From Nocardioides sp. URHA0032 (GTDB lineage: Bacteria > Actinomycetota > Actinomycetes > Propionibacteriales > Nocardioidaceae), in NCBI RefSeq assembly GCF_000620645.1, contig NZ_JIAV01000020.1, positions 248,001 to 312,000 on the forward strand: a stretch of 64,000 bases of DNA, given 5' to 3'. Below, piece after piece: positions 32,098 to 41,139 of the stretch. Numbering within the stretch: position 1 is the stretch's first letter; each line of letters opens with the position of its first letter. Below the pieces are notes generated by a model. That model worked only from the letters and a program-made list of their open reading frames with translations. It had not been told where the DNA came from and did not search any database. The translations under genes were made by a program, and so were the position numbers.

Positions 32098-34339
32098 CGC
32101 CGGGGACACCGCGCTCCTCGACGGCCGGGTCCCGTCGTACGTCGAGCTCACGCCGGCGCCCCGGCGCACCGGGCTGCGCTGGCCGCTGCTCGCCCTGGTC
32201 CTCGCGCAGGCCGTCGTCGCCCTCGACCTGGACATCCCCGTGCTGCGCGCGGCGATCGCCCTGGTCACGTTCGTCGCGCTGCCCACGCTCGTGCTCCGGC
32301 GCCGGGCGACGACGCTGCCGTACGCGTTCGGGGTCACCCTGCTCGGCCTGGTCGTGGGCGGACTCGCCCTCGACACCGTGCTCGGGTGGGTCGGCGTCGA
32401 CCACCCGCTGGCGCCGCTGCCGCTGGCGGTCACCTGGCTGGTGGTCGACGCCGCGCTGCTGGCCTGGCGGCGACAGGTCCCGGTCCTCACCCGGCGCGAG
32501 GTGCGCCGGGCGGCCCGGGCGGTCCTCGACGCCCGGTTCGAGCTCGCCCCGACCCTCGCCGCGGCCGCGCTGCTGCTCTCCGTCATCGGCGCGATCCGGC
32601 TCAACAACGGGGCTTCGGGCTTCGTGGCCGTGACCGCCGTCGTCGTCTCCGGCGGCGCGCTGCTGGCGCTGATGCTCGGGCGCGAGCGCTCCACGGCGTA
32701 CGACTCCTGGATCGTCGGACTGGTCTCCGCGGGCCTGCTGCTCGCCACCTCGCTGCGCGGCTGGAACATCACCGGCCACGACGTCCAGGCGGAGTACCTC
32801 GCGTTCACGCTCACCAACACCGCCCAGAACTGGGAGATGTCGGCGCTCCCGAGCGCCTACAACGCCTGCCTGTCGGTCACCATCCTGCCGACGGTGCTGG
32901 CGCAGACGACCGGCCTCTCGGGGCTGGTCGTCTTCAAGCTCCTGCTGCAGCTGGTGTTCGCGCTCGTGCCGGTGCTGACGTACCTCTTCGCGCGGCGGCT
33001 CGTCGACCGCCGGACGGCGATCGCTGCGGCGGTGCTCACGGTCGCGTTCCCGACGTTCTTCACCGACATGCCGTACCTGGTCCGCCAGGAGGTCGCGTTC
33101 TTCTTCCTCGCGCTCGCGCTGCTCGCCGCGACCGAGCCGCGCAGCCGCACCACGCGGGCCCTGGTGCTCGCCTTCGGCGTCGGTGTGGTCCTGTCGCACT
33201 ACTCGACGACGTACGTGCTGCTGATGGCGATGGTCGCCGCGCTCGCCGGTCTCGGCGTGATCGCGCTGGTACGCCGCCGGCGCGGCCAGGAGCGCCCCGA
33301 CACCCACACGCTCGTGCTGCTGCACCCGGCGATGGTCGCCGCGCTGGTCGCGATCACCCTCGCCTGGGCCGGTCCGGTCACCCACACGGGCGGGCACGCG
33401 AGCGAGGTCCTGCACGACACGGTCCGGTCGCTCACCGGCCACGGCGCCGACGGGCCCGGCTCGTCGGACACGTCGTACGCCAAGCCGTTCGGAGACCGCA
33501 CCTCTCCCGAGCAGCGGATGCACCTGTTCGTGCAGGCGACCCTGGACTACCGCGACCAGGAGATCCCGCCCGACCTGCGCGCCATCCCCGACCCCGGCCC
33601 GGCGGACCTCGCGCCCGCGGTGCAGACGCAGCCCGCGACCCCCGTGAAGATGGTCTGCGCGCTGCTGATGGAGGGCTTCCTGTTCCTCGGCCTGATCTGG
33701 CTCTTCCGGCGCCGCACTACCAGGTCCGGCGGAGACCAGGCCCTCCCGCGCGAGGTGACCTTCCTGACCTGGGGCTCGATGGCCGCGCTCGGCCTGATCG
33801 TCGTGGTGCCCAATCTCTCCGTCGACTACGGCGTGCTGCGCGCGTTCCAGCAGACCCTGCTCGTCGTGGCCCCGGTGATGGCCATGGGCATCTGCTGGGT
33901 CCTGCGCAAGCGGGCCCTGACCGCGGTCGTCCCGGTCGCGCTGCTCGTCGTGCTCGCCGGCACCCAGCAGCGGATCGGCCTCGAGAACGCCGGCACCTAC
34001 TACGACCGGTTCTTCGCCAGCGACTCCGAGATGCAGGGCCTCACCTGGCTCGGCCGGGTCGACCACGCGGACCGCACCAACGAGCGGATCATCGCCAGCC
34101 GGAACCTCAACGTCCGGCTGCTCGCGCTCAGCGAGAACCGCGCCCCGGTCTCCGACCGGCTCTACCCGACCCTGCTGTCCCGCGACGCCTACGTGTTCGT
34201 GGACGGGCAGATCCTCGACCAGGGCGAGTCGACGGTCTTCTACACCGGTGACCTACTCACCTACGCCTACCCGCTGCACGAGCTGGACCGGCACCTCGAC
34301 CTGCTCTACGACGCACCGCAGGCACGGGTGTACCGATGA
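32090..34339 (+). CDS. DUF2206-like multi-spanning membrane protein, possible glycosyltransferase
   Basis: A 749-residue protein with more than a dozen hydrophobic segments and an extracytoplasmic C-terminal part. The region SLRGWNITGHDVQAEYLAF, with an acidic loop after a membrane helix, and the general plan resemble DUF2206 and GT-C type enzymes that use polyprenyl-linked sugars outside the membrane. The neighbouring GT2 could supply that donor. The start at 32090 overlaps the acyltransferase stop by eight bases. Confidence 0.75.
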   Translation: MRDAGDTALLDGRVPSYVELTPAPRRTGLRWPLLALVLAQAVVALDLDIPVLRAAIALVTFVALPTLVLRRRATTLPYAFGVTLLGLVVGGLALDTVLGWVGVDHPLAPLPLAVTWLVVDAALLAWRRQVPVLTRREVRRAARAVLDARFELAPTLAAAALLLSVIGAIRLNNGASGFVAVTAVVVSGGALLALMLGRERSTAYDSWIVGLVSAGLLLATSLRGWNITGHDVQAEYLAFTLTNTAQNWEMSALPSAYNACLSVTILPTVLAQTTGLSGLVVFKLLLQLVFALVPVLTYLFARRLVDRRTAIAAAVLTVAFPTFFTDMPYLVRQEVAFFFLALALLAATEPRSRTTRALVLAFGVGVVLSHYSTTYVLLMAMVAALAGLGVIALVRRRRGQERPDTHTLVLLHPAMVAALVAITLAWAGPVTHTGGHASEVLHDTVRSLTGHGADGPGSSDTSYAKPFGDRTSPEQRMHLFVQATLDYRDQEIPPDLRAIPDPGPADLAPAVQTQPATPVKMVCALLMEGFLFLGLIWLFRRRTTRSGGDQALPREVTFLTWGSMAALGLIVVVPNLSVDYGVLRAFQQTLLVVAPVMAMGICWVLRKRALTAVVPVALLVVLAGTQQRIGLENAGTYYDRFFASDSEMQGLTWLGRVDHADRTNERIIASRNLNVRLLALSENRAPVSDRLYPTLLSRDAYVFVDGQILDQGESTVFYTGDLLTYAYPLHELDRHLDLLYDAPQARVYR

Positions 34340-34349
34340 GGCTTCCCTC

Positions 34350-35600
34350 GTGAGCAGGCTGATGAGCAACTCGCTGCTCGTCTTCGTCACCACGATCCTG
34401 ATGGCGGGGGCGGGCGCCGTCTTCTGGGTGATCGCGGCCCGCCTGGCGTCCCCGCAGGACGTCGGCCTGGCCGGGTCGCTGGTGGCGGCCGGCGACTCAC
34501 TGGCGCTGTTCGCCCAGCTGGGCCTGAACATCGCGATCGTGCGCACCCTCCCCGCCAGCTCGCGCAAGGCGGCCGACGTCGTCACGGCCGCGCTGGTGGT
34601 GCTGACCGCCGGTGCGGCGTTCGCGCTGGTCTACGCCCTGCTGCTCCCGATGACCTCGCCCCGGCTCGCGGACGTGCTCTCCTCGCCGCTGACCATGGCG
34701 CTGTACGCCGTCCTCGTGGCGGTCACCGCGCTCAACGTGCTCACCGACAGCGTGTTCCTCGCCATCGACCGGGTCTGGTCGTTCCTGCGCCTCAACGGCG
34801 TGCTGATGGGCGTGCTCAAGTGCGGCCTGCCGTTCCTGCTCGCCGGTGCCGGCGCGTTCGGCCTCTACGGCTCGGTGGGCCTCGCCGTCGGCGCCTGCGG
34901 CGTCGCTAGCGTGCTCGTGATCCTGCGTCACGTCCCCGGCTCGCGGACCCCGCGCCCGTCCCCGCAGCTGCTCGCCAACCGGGGCTTCGCGGCCGCCGGC
35001 TACGTGACCTACGTGCTCACCGTGCTCCCGCTGCTGGTGTTCCCGCTGATCGTGGTCAACGCGCTGGGCTCGGCCCAGGCGGGCGCCTACTTCATCAGCT
35101 TCCAGGTCGCCGCGCTCCTGAATGCGGTCGTCCTGTCGGTGGCGAACCTCTCCTACGCCGAGGTCGAGCGCGCGCAGGACGGCCGGCACGCCGTCGTCCG
35201 ACGCAGCGGGCTGCTCCTGCTCGGGGGAGCGGTGCTCGGCTGCGCGGCGATGGTCGTGCTGGCGCCGTACTTCCTCGCGATCTTCGGCAGCCACTACGTC
35301 GACGAGGGCACCACCACCCTGCGCGTCCTGGCGCTGGCGTGCGTCGGGGCGGCGTTCAACTACTGGGGCATGCTGCGGCTCCGGCTGGCCGCCCACCTGA
35401 CCGCGATGATCGGCGTGCAGGTGATCAGCACCGTGGTGATGCTGGTGCTGGCGATCCTGCTCGCGCCGCACGGCACCGTCTGGGTCGGCGCGGCGTGGGG
35501 GATCGGCCACGCCGTCGGCGGCCTGCTCGGCTACCTCGCCACCGCCATCTTCGCCCGCTTCCCCGACCGGGCGCCGGACCTGGAGCTCGAGCCCGCATGA
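34350..35600 (+). CDS. Polysaccharide flippase (Wzx/MATE-like)
   Basis: A 416-residue integral membrane protein with about twelve hydrophobic helices and an oligosaccharide-flippase plan (SRLMSNSLLVFVTTILMAGAGAVFWVIAARLASPQDVGLAGSLVAA at the start). It would flip a lipid-linked glycan to the outer face. GTG 34350 has GATGAGG upstream; ATG 34362 is an alternative. The stop overlaps the next gene's ATG. Confidence 0.87.
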   Translation: MSRLMSNSLLVFVTTILMAGAGAVFWVIAARLASPQDVGLAGSLVAAGDSLALFAQLGLNIAIVRTLPASSRKAADVVTAALVVLTAGAAFALVYALLLPMTSPRLADVLSSPLTMALYAVLVAVTALNVLTDSVFLAIDRVWSFLRLNGVLMGVLKCGLPFLLAGAGAFGLYGSVGLAVGACGVASVLVILRHVPGSRTPRPSPQLLANRGFAAAGYVTYVLTVLPLLVFPLIVVNALGSAQAGAYFISFQVAALLNAVVLSVANLSYAEVERAQDGRHAVVRRSGLLLLGGAVLGCAAMVVLAPYFLAIFGSHYVDEGTTTLRVLALACVGAAFNYWGMLRLRLAAHLTAMIGVQVISTVVMLVLAILLAPHGTVWVGAAWGIGHAVGGLLGYLATAIFARFPDRAPDLELEPA

Positions 35601-36748
35601 GGAACCTCGCCCTCACCGCCGTGCTCGGGACGCTGCGGGTGGTCCTCCACGCGCTCTCGCACGTGGTGCCGCAGAGCCGCTCGGTCGTCGTCTCCGCCTA
35701 CCCCGAGACCGAGGGCAACGGCCTCGAGACCGCCCGCGCGCTGGTGCGGCGGTACGCCGGCCGGGTGGTCTGGCTCCGGGACCGGGGGCCGGTGCCCGCG
35801 GCGGTGAGCGAGCTCGAGGCGCAGGGGCTGGTGCTGGTCCCGAAGGCGAGCCTGCGCGGGCTCTGGGCCTACCTGCGCGCCGAGGCGGTGCTCTTCACGC
35901 ACGGCCTGTACGGCAGCCCGCGGCCGGTGCCGCGGAAGCCGGTCGTCAACATCTGGCACGGTGACGGCCCCAAGGACATCACGCCCGGGAAGGGCGTCGG
36001 GGCGCACATCGCCAGCACGTACTTCGTCGGCAGCACCTCCCTGTTCTCGCCCTGGCAGGCCGCGGCGTTCGACGTACCCGCGGGGTTCGTGCTGGCGACC
36101 GGCAACCCGCGCACCGACCAGCTCTGGCAGGCCGTCCCGCGGGAGCGGCTGGCCGCGCTCGGCATCACCGGTCCGTTCGTGGTCTGGATGCCGACGTTCC
36201 GCACCCCACGCGCGGTCGGTGCGGTCCGCGTCCACGACACGCTCGCGACCGAGGACCGGGCGGGCCTGGACGTGCTCCTGGCCGGCCTGCAGGAGCGCGG
36301 GGTCCAGCTGGTCGTGAAGCCGCACCCGATGGACGCCGACCGCCGGCAGTGGCCGGGTGCGGTCACGGTCGACGAGGACGACCTGGATGCTGCCGGTGTA
36401 TCCCTCTACGCGCTGCTGGGCGCCTCGGTCGGGCTGGTGACCGACTACTCCAGCGTGTGGGTCGACTACCTGCTGGTGGACCGGCCGATCGCGTTCCTGG
36501 TGACCGACCGGGCCTCCTACGACCGGCCGCTGTACCCCGCCGACATCCTGGACTGGGTGCCCGGTGAGGTCGTCGACCTCTCCTGCCGCCCGTTCACGGG
36601 GTTCTTCACCGACCTCGACTCCGACGGCAACCGGGGCCGGACCAAGCGCCGCGCCGTCGCCGAGCGGATCGGGCTCAACCAGACCGCCACCGCCGCCGAC
36701 GACCTGGTGACCGCGTTGGTCAAGCTCGGGGTGCTGGGCTCCGCCTGA
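35597..36748 (+). CDS. TagB/TagF-like CDP-glycerol glycerophosphotransferase family protein
   Basis: A 383-residue protein with the signature NIWHGDGPKDI (His base, about residues 116-126), VVKPHPMD and VTDYSSVWVDYLLVDRP near the C-terminus, characteristic of polyol-phosphate transferases that build teichoic acids. Only the catalytic half of TagF is present. With the flippase and glycosyltransferases it suggests a polyol- or glycerol-phosphate-modified surface glycan, as in teichoic acids known in Nocardioides. It is the last gene of the overlapping + strand run and abuts the stop of the convergent acyltransferase. Confidence 0.88.
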   Translation: MRNLALTAVLGTLRVVLHALSHVVPQSRSVVVSAYPETEGNGLETARALVRRYAGRVVWLRDRGPVPAAVSELEAQGLVLVPKASLRGLWAYLRAEAVLFTHGLYGSPRPVPRKPVVNIWHGDGPKDITPGKGVGAHIASTYFVGSTSLFSPWQAAAFDVPAGFVLATGNPRTDQLWQAVPRERLAALGITGPFVVWMPTFRTPRAVGAVRVHDTLATEDRAGLDVLLAGLQERGVQLVVKPHPMDADRRQWPGAVTVDEDDLDAAGVSLYALLGASVGLVTDYSSVWVDYLLVDRPIAFLVTDRASYDRPLYPADILDWVPGEVVDLSCRPFTGFFTDLDSDGNRGRTKRRAVAERIGLNQTATAADDLVTALVKLGVLGSA

Positions 36749-37849
36749 TCAGGTGCGACGCTCGTTCGAGGGCGAGGGTGCCGCGGGCCGGTCGTCGATC
36801 CGCCGCGGCGACAGCACGTCGCTGCGGGCCCGCAGGAACGGCTTCTCCAGGTAGCGGTAGCTCAGCGTCGTGAGCGCGATCGCGGACGCGACCGCGACCA
36901 ACCCGAGGACGGGCTTGGGAGCTGGAGCGTCGGCGAGCAGCAGGAACGGCACGACGTGCCAGAGGTAGAGGCTGTAGCTGCTCCGGCCGATGCCCGCCAG
37001 CCAGGGGTGCGCGAGGAGGCGGTGCACGATGCCGGCCTGGTCGCCGTAGCCGGTGTGGATGATGGTCACCGCCGCGGCCACCGCGAGCGGGACGCCGACC
37101 AGCCGGTAGAGCGGGCTGTGCCCGTCCGGCCCCAGGAGCGCGTACGCCGCGACCGCGGCGAGAGCCGTCACCGAGGCGGCGGTGGCGCCGCGGCCGTGCG
37201 TGGGCTGCCCCGCGTGCTGGAACCACAGTGCGAGGGCGGCGCCGGCGAGCAGCTCGCCGCAGCGCTCGGTGGGACCGAAGTAGAGGACGAATGTCGGCAG
37301 CGGCAGCGACAGGGCGTACGCCGCCGCGGCGACCGCCACGCAGGCCAGGGCCAGCCGGCGAGCGCTCCAGCCGCGGCGGCGGGCGGCGAGCAGGAGCACC
37401 GGCCAGAGGAGGTAGAAGTACCACTCGACCGCCAGCGACCAGGTCTGGCCGAAGGGCTGGAGGCCGGGCAGCCACAGGCTGCCGGACTGGCCGGCGGCCC
37501 AGACCGAGGTGGTCTGGGTCAGCACCAGCAGGCCGCGCTCGGCGACCTCGGCGGGGCTGTCCGGCGCCCAGGGCACCACGGCGTACAGGACCAGGGCGCC
37601 GACGACGAGCCCGACCAGGGCCGGGTAGAGGCGGACCAGCCGGCGGCGGAAGAACGGCACCCACCCGGTCGGCGTCCGCCACAGCATCGTGGTGATGATG
37701 AAGCCGCTGAGCACGAAGAACAGGTCGACGCCGATCGAACCGCCGTGGAAGAGCGGCGTGTACCAGCTGGCCCAGTGCAGCGCGAGCACCACCGAGATCG
37801 CGACCGCCCGGATCCCGTCGAGGTAGTCGAAGCGCCCCGTCTCCGCCAT
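36749..37849 (-). CDS. Acyltransferase 3 (OafA-like) membrane protein
   Basis: A 366-residue membrane protein with ten or more hydrophobic segments, the start RFDYLDGIRAVAISVVLALHW and GVDLFFVLSGFIIT, the hallmark of acyltransferase 3 O-acetylases of exported glycans. It would add acetyl or other acyl groups to the glycan made by the neighbouring genes. It is convergent with the TagB-like gene, with no gap, and divergent from the secreted glycosidase. Confidence 0.9.
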   Translation of the reverse strand: MAETGRFDYLDGIRAVAISVVLALHWASWYTPLFHGGSIGVDLFFVLSGFIITTMLWRTPTGWVPFFRRRLVRLYPALVGLVVGALVLYAVVPWAPDSPAEVAERGLLVLTQTTSVWAAGQSGSLWLPGLQPFGQTWSLAVEWYFYLLWPVLLLAARRRGWSARRLALACVAVAAAAYALSLPLPTFVLYFGPTERCGELLAGAALALWFQHAGQPTHGRGATAASVTALAAVAAYALLGPDGHSPLYRLVGVPLAVAAAVTIIHTGYGDQAGIVHRLLAHPWLAGIGRSSYSLYLWHVVPFLLLADAPAPKPVLGLVAVASAIALTTLSYRYLEKPFLRARSDVLSPRRIDDRPAAPSPSNERRT

Positions 37850-37881
37850 GCGGGCGTAACGAAGAACACGGAGCGTCCGTT

Positions 37882-39720
37882 ATGCGGGGCATGGGGAGGA
37901 CTAGTCGAGCTCTGCTCGCGTCGGCGACCGCTGCCCTGGTGCCGGTGCTCGTGCTCGCACCGGGTGCGGCCCAGGCCGCGCACCCGGGCCACCGCGGCAC
38001 GCAGGACCGCACCGTGGCGCCGCTGCAGGCGATCTCGTCCGACTCGGTCGTCGACAGCTACGGCGTCGGCATCCACCTCAACTTCCTGGACACGCCGTAC
38101 CAGGACGCCGGCGCGGTCGCGGACGCGCTGTCCGGTCTCGGCGTCCGGCACGTGCGCGACGACCTGTTCCTCGACTCGCCGCGGCAGTACCGCGCGATCA
38201 GGACCGTCGCCGACCGCGGGATCGGCTTCGACCTGATCATGGGCCGGCCGGACAGCGGCGGGACGCCGGCCGACTACGTGCGGACCGTGGCCGACCAGCT
38301 GCCCGCCGGTGCGGTCGAGAGCCTGGAGGGCGCCAACGAGTGGGACCTGTCCGGCGGCGACGGCTGGGTCGACGAGGTGCGCGGCTGGCAGCAGGGGCTG
38401 TACGCCGCCGCGCACGCGAACGCCGCGACCAGGGACCTGCCCGTGCTCTCCCCGGCGCTGGCGTTCAAGTGGAACTACACCGACCTGGGCGACGTCTCGG
38501 CGATGGCGGACCTCGCGAACGCGCACATGTACCCGGGCGGCTACCAGCCGTCGAACCAGATCGGCGCGATCACCCACGCGGTCCGGCAGTCGATGCCCGA
38601 CCAGCCGCTGGTCACCACCGAGGCCGGCTACACCAACGCGATGAACAGCTCCAGCAGCCACCGGCCGGTGCCGGAGGACGTGGCGGGCGTGTACCTGCCG
38701 CGGCTGCTGCTCGAGCACGTCGCCCGCGGCGAGCAGCGGGTGTACAGCTACGAGCTGATCGACTCCTTCGACGACCCGGACCAGACCAACGTCGAGGCGC
38801 ACTTCGGCCTGCTCCGCCACGACCTGTCGCCGAAGCCGGCCTACACCGCGATGCGGGACCTGCTCGGCCTGCTGGCCGACCCGGGCCCGACCTTCTCGCC
38901 CGGCGCGCTGGCCGTCGGCGCCGAGGGCCTGCCGAACGACGCGAGGTACCTGCTCACCCAGCAGCGGGACGGGCGCTTCGTGCTGCTGCTGTGGCGCGAC
39001 GTGCGCATCTACGACCCGGACCGGCAGCAGCCGCTGCCGGTGACCCCGGCCGACGTCACGATCCGGCTGGACGTGCCGCACGACCTCACGGTCTACCGCC
39101 CCACCGACGGGCCCGACCTGGTGCGCGAACGCGTCGGCACGACGGTGCCCGTCGCGCTCGACGGGCAGGTCACCGTCGTCACGATCGACCCGACCGACCC
39201 GCCCGCGCCGGCGAACCTGACCGCGACCCCGGGCGACGGCAGCGCCACGCTGCGCTGGAAGCTGCCGCCGACGTCGGCCCACGTGACCGGCTTCGAGGTG
39301 ACCCGCGGCGGCGGCGTGCCGGTCCGCCTGCCCCCTGGCGCCCGCTCGTACACCGAGAGCGGGCTGCTCAACGGCGCGGCCTACGACTACACGGTGCGCA
39401 CCGTCGGCGCGGACGGCTCCTCGGACCCGGTCGCCACGACGGTCGTCCCCGCGACGGTCCCGACCGCGCCGGGCATCGTGAAGGTGACGCCCGGCAAGGG
39501 CCGGGTCACCCTCACCTGGACGCCTGCCGATGGGAACGGCCGGCCGGTGACGGCGTACCGCCTGACCGCCGGGGGACGCACGATGACCGTCGGACCGGAC
39601 GCCCGGCAGGCGACGGTCCGGAGGCTGGTGTCCGGCAAGCGGCTGCGGGTGACGGTGCAGGCGCGCAACGAGATGGGCTGGGGAGACGTCGCGAAGACCA
39701 GGCGGGTCCGCATCCGCTAG
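37882..39720 (+). CDS. Secreted clan-A-like glycoside hydrolase with two fibronectin type III domains
   Basis: A 612-residue exported protein. A signal peptide (1-33, ending AQAA) is followed by a TIM-barrel-like domain (about 45-335). GANEWD has the usual acid/base Asn-Glu, and VTTEAGYTN the nucleophile Glu, in the order expected for GH5/GH39-type enzymes. A beta-sandwich follows, then two Fn3 domains (about 437-525 and 527-612). It probably trims or remodels extracellular glycan, perhaps that of the adjacent locus. A GGAG lies before ATG 37882. Confidence 0.82.
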   Translation: MRGMGRTSRALLASATAALVPVLVLAPGAAQAAHPGHRGTQDRTVAPLQAISSDSVVDSYGVGIHLNFLDTPYQDAGAVADALSGLGVRHVRDDLFLDSPRQYRAIRTVADRGIGFDLIMGRPDSGGTPADYVRTVADQLPAGAVESLEGANEWDLSGGDGWVDEVRGWQQGLYAAAHANAATRDLPVLSPALAFKWNYTDLGDVSAMADLANAHMYPGGYQPSNQIGAITHAVRQSMPDQPLVTTEAGYTNAMNSSSSHRPVPEDVAGVYLPRLLLEHVARGEQRVYSYELIDSFDDPDQTNVEAHFGLLRHDLSPKPAYTAMRDLLGLLADPGPTFSPGALAVGAEGLPNDARYLLTQQRDGRFVLLLWRDVRIYDPDRQQPLPVTPADVTIRLDVPHDLTVYRPTDGPDLVRERVGTTVPVALDGQVTVVTIDPTDPPAPANLTATPGDGSATLRWKLPPTSAHVTGFEVTRGGGVPVRLPPGARSYTESGLLNGAAYDYTVRTVGADGSSDPVATTVVPATVPTAPGIVKVTPGKGRVTLTWTPADGNGRPVTAYRLTAGGRTMTVGPDARQATVRRLVSGKRLRVTVQARNEMGWGDVAKTRRVRIR

Positions 39721-39721
39721 G

Positions 39722-39745
39722 TATCATTACCTGTGGTTAATGATA
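39722..39745. promoter_or_regulatory. Operator dyad over the start of the symporter gene
   Basis: TATCATTA-N8-TAATGATA is a perfect 8-bp dyad in a GC-rich setting. TATCAT doubles as a -10 element five bases before GTG 39733, so the repressor site would span -10 to about +12 of a leaderless mRNA. The convergent MarR-type gene at 40622 is a candidate regulator. Confidence 0.7.
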
Positions 39746-40674
39746 TCGACCAGCTCCAGGTCGACCTCGGCGACGGCTTCCAGCTGGCCACCAAGGTCGT
39801 CATCGCGGTCTTCCTGTTCGGCGTGGCACTCGACGTCCGGCCGTCCGACCTGCGCGACGTCGTGCGCCGCCCACGCGCCATCGGCGCCGGGCTGCTGGCC
39901 CAGTACCTCCTGATGCCGGTGCTCACGGTGCTGCTCACGCTGGCGCTGGACGTCCGCGGCTCGGTCGCGATCGGGATGATCCTGGTGGTCTGCTGCCCGG
40001 CCGGGAACCTCTCGAACATCCTGACCCACCGGGCGGGCGGCGACGTGGCGCTCTCGATCTCGCTGACCACCGCGTCGAACGTCGTCGCGATCGTCCTCAC
40101 CCCGGCGGCGGTGGCGTTCTGGTGCGGCCTGAACCCCGCCGCCGACGACCTCCTCAACGACGTGTCGATCAACGCGTGGGGCATGGCCGCGGAGGTCGCG
40201 CTGCTGATCGGGCTGCCGTTCGCGGCCGGGCTGCTCGCGGCCTGGCGGTTCCCAGGCTTCTCCGCGCGGGCCCGCCGCTTCGTCGAGCCCGGGGCGCTGG
40301 TGCTGCTCCTGCTGATCGTGGTCGGTGGCCTGGCCGGGCAGTTCGCGGCGTTCCGGACCTACGTCGGCGCCGTGGCGCTCGCGATCGTGCTGCAGAACGC
40401 GATCTCGCTGCTGGCGGGCTACGGCACGGGGCGCGGGCTGCGGCTCGCGGTGCCCGGAGTGCGCGCCATGACCTTCGAGCTCGGCGTCCGCAACACCGGT
40501 CTCGCGCTGGTGCTCGCGCTCGGGTTCTTCGGCGACCTCGGCGGCGTGGCGTTCGTCGCGGCGCTCTGGGGGCTGTGGGACGTCACGACCGGGCTGGTGC
40601 TCTCGAGCTGGTGGAGGCGGGCTACGGCTCCCGCAGCACCCGCGGGATCGCGGGGGACGCCCGCTGCGCGATGA
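39733..40674 (+). CDS. Bile acid:sodium symporter family (BASS) transporter
   Basis: A 313-residue membrane protein with about ten hydrophobic helices and the BASS pattern VVIAVFLFGVALDVRPSDLRDVVRRP, CCPAGNLSNILTHRAGGDVALSISLTTASNVVAI and FELGVRNTGLALVLAL. It would move organic anions with sodium; family members carry bile acids, pantoate or keto acids. GTG 39733 has no ribosome site, fitting leaderless translation. The gene lies two bases from the end of the operator region described at 39722. Confidence 0.87.
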   Translation: MVNDIDQLQVDLGDGFQLATKVVIAVFLFGVALDVRPSDLRDVVRRPRAIGAGLLAQYLLMPVLTVLLTLALDVRGSVAIGMILVVCCPAGNLSNILTHRAGGDVALSISLTTASNVVAIVLTPAAVAFWCGLNPAADDLLNDVSINAWGMAAEVALLIGLPFAAGLLAAWRFPGFSARARRFVEPGALVLLLLIVVGGLAGQFAAFRTYVGAVALAIVLQNAISLLAGYGTGRGLRLAVPGVRAMTFELGVRNTGLALVLALGFFGDLGGVAFVAALWGLWDVTTGLVLSSWWRRATAPAAPAGSRGTPAAR

Positions 40675-41059
40675 CCGTGAGCCCGCGGCGCAGTGCGGTC
40701 GCCCGGCTGCCGAGCGACTCCTCGAAGTCGGCGTGGAACCGGCGCGCGTCGGCGAGCGCAGCGTGCCCGAGGGCGGTGGCCCTGATCGCGCGGACCCGAC
40801 GGTCGCCGGGGGCGGCCACCCGCTCGACGTATCCGTCGCGCACCATCGCGTCCACCACCTTCAGGGCCGCCGGGCTGGACACCTCGAGCAGGTCCGCCAC
40901 CTTCCGGAGGCTGAGGGCGTCGGTGCCGAGCACCCGGAGGACGAACCCGGTGCGGGTGCTGAAGCCGGCGTAGCCGGAGTCGCGCATGTGGGTCTGCAGC
41001 CCGTCGACGAACGTCGCGTTGGCGATCGCCAGCAGCACGCCGAAGTCCGGTTCGTCCAC
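40622..41059 (-). CDS. MarR family transcriptional regulator
   Basis: A 145-residue MarR protein: helices at both ends and a winged helix (LSLRKVADLLEVSSPAALKVVDAMVRDGYVERVAAPGDRRVRAIRAT). TAGAGT seven bases before GTG 41059 suggests a leaderless start. It overlaps the convergent symporter gene by 53 bases and lies downstream of the MFS gene on the same strand. It may control one or both through the TATCATTA dyad. Confidence 0.88.
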   Translation of the reverse strand: MDEPDFGVLLAIANATFVDGLQTHMRDSGYAGFSTRTGFVLRVLGTDALSLRKVADLLEVSSPAALKVVDAMVRDGYVERVAAPGDRRVRAIRATALGHAALADARRFHADFEESLGSRATALRRGLTVIAQRASPAIPRVLREP

Positions 41060-41139
41060 GAGGGCAACTCTAGGGAAGCCGCGACGGGACCGGTTCCTCG
41101 CTCAGCTGCAGCAGGTGCTGAACCGGGTCCCGGGCCAGC

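Noticed and set aside
32024..34066. A 680-codon reverse frame, very rich in Arg, Glu, Asp and Gln
   Set aside because: Antisense shadow of the DUF2206-like membrane protein; the composition is the mirror of hydrophobic codons.
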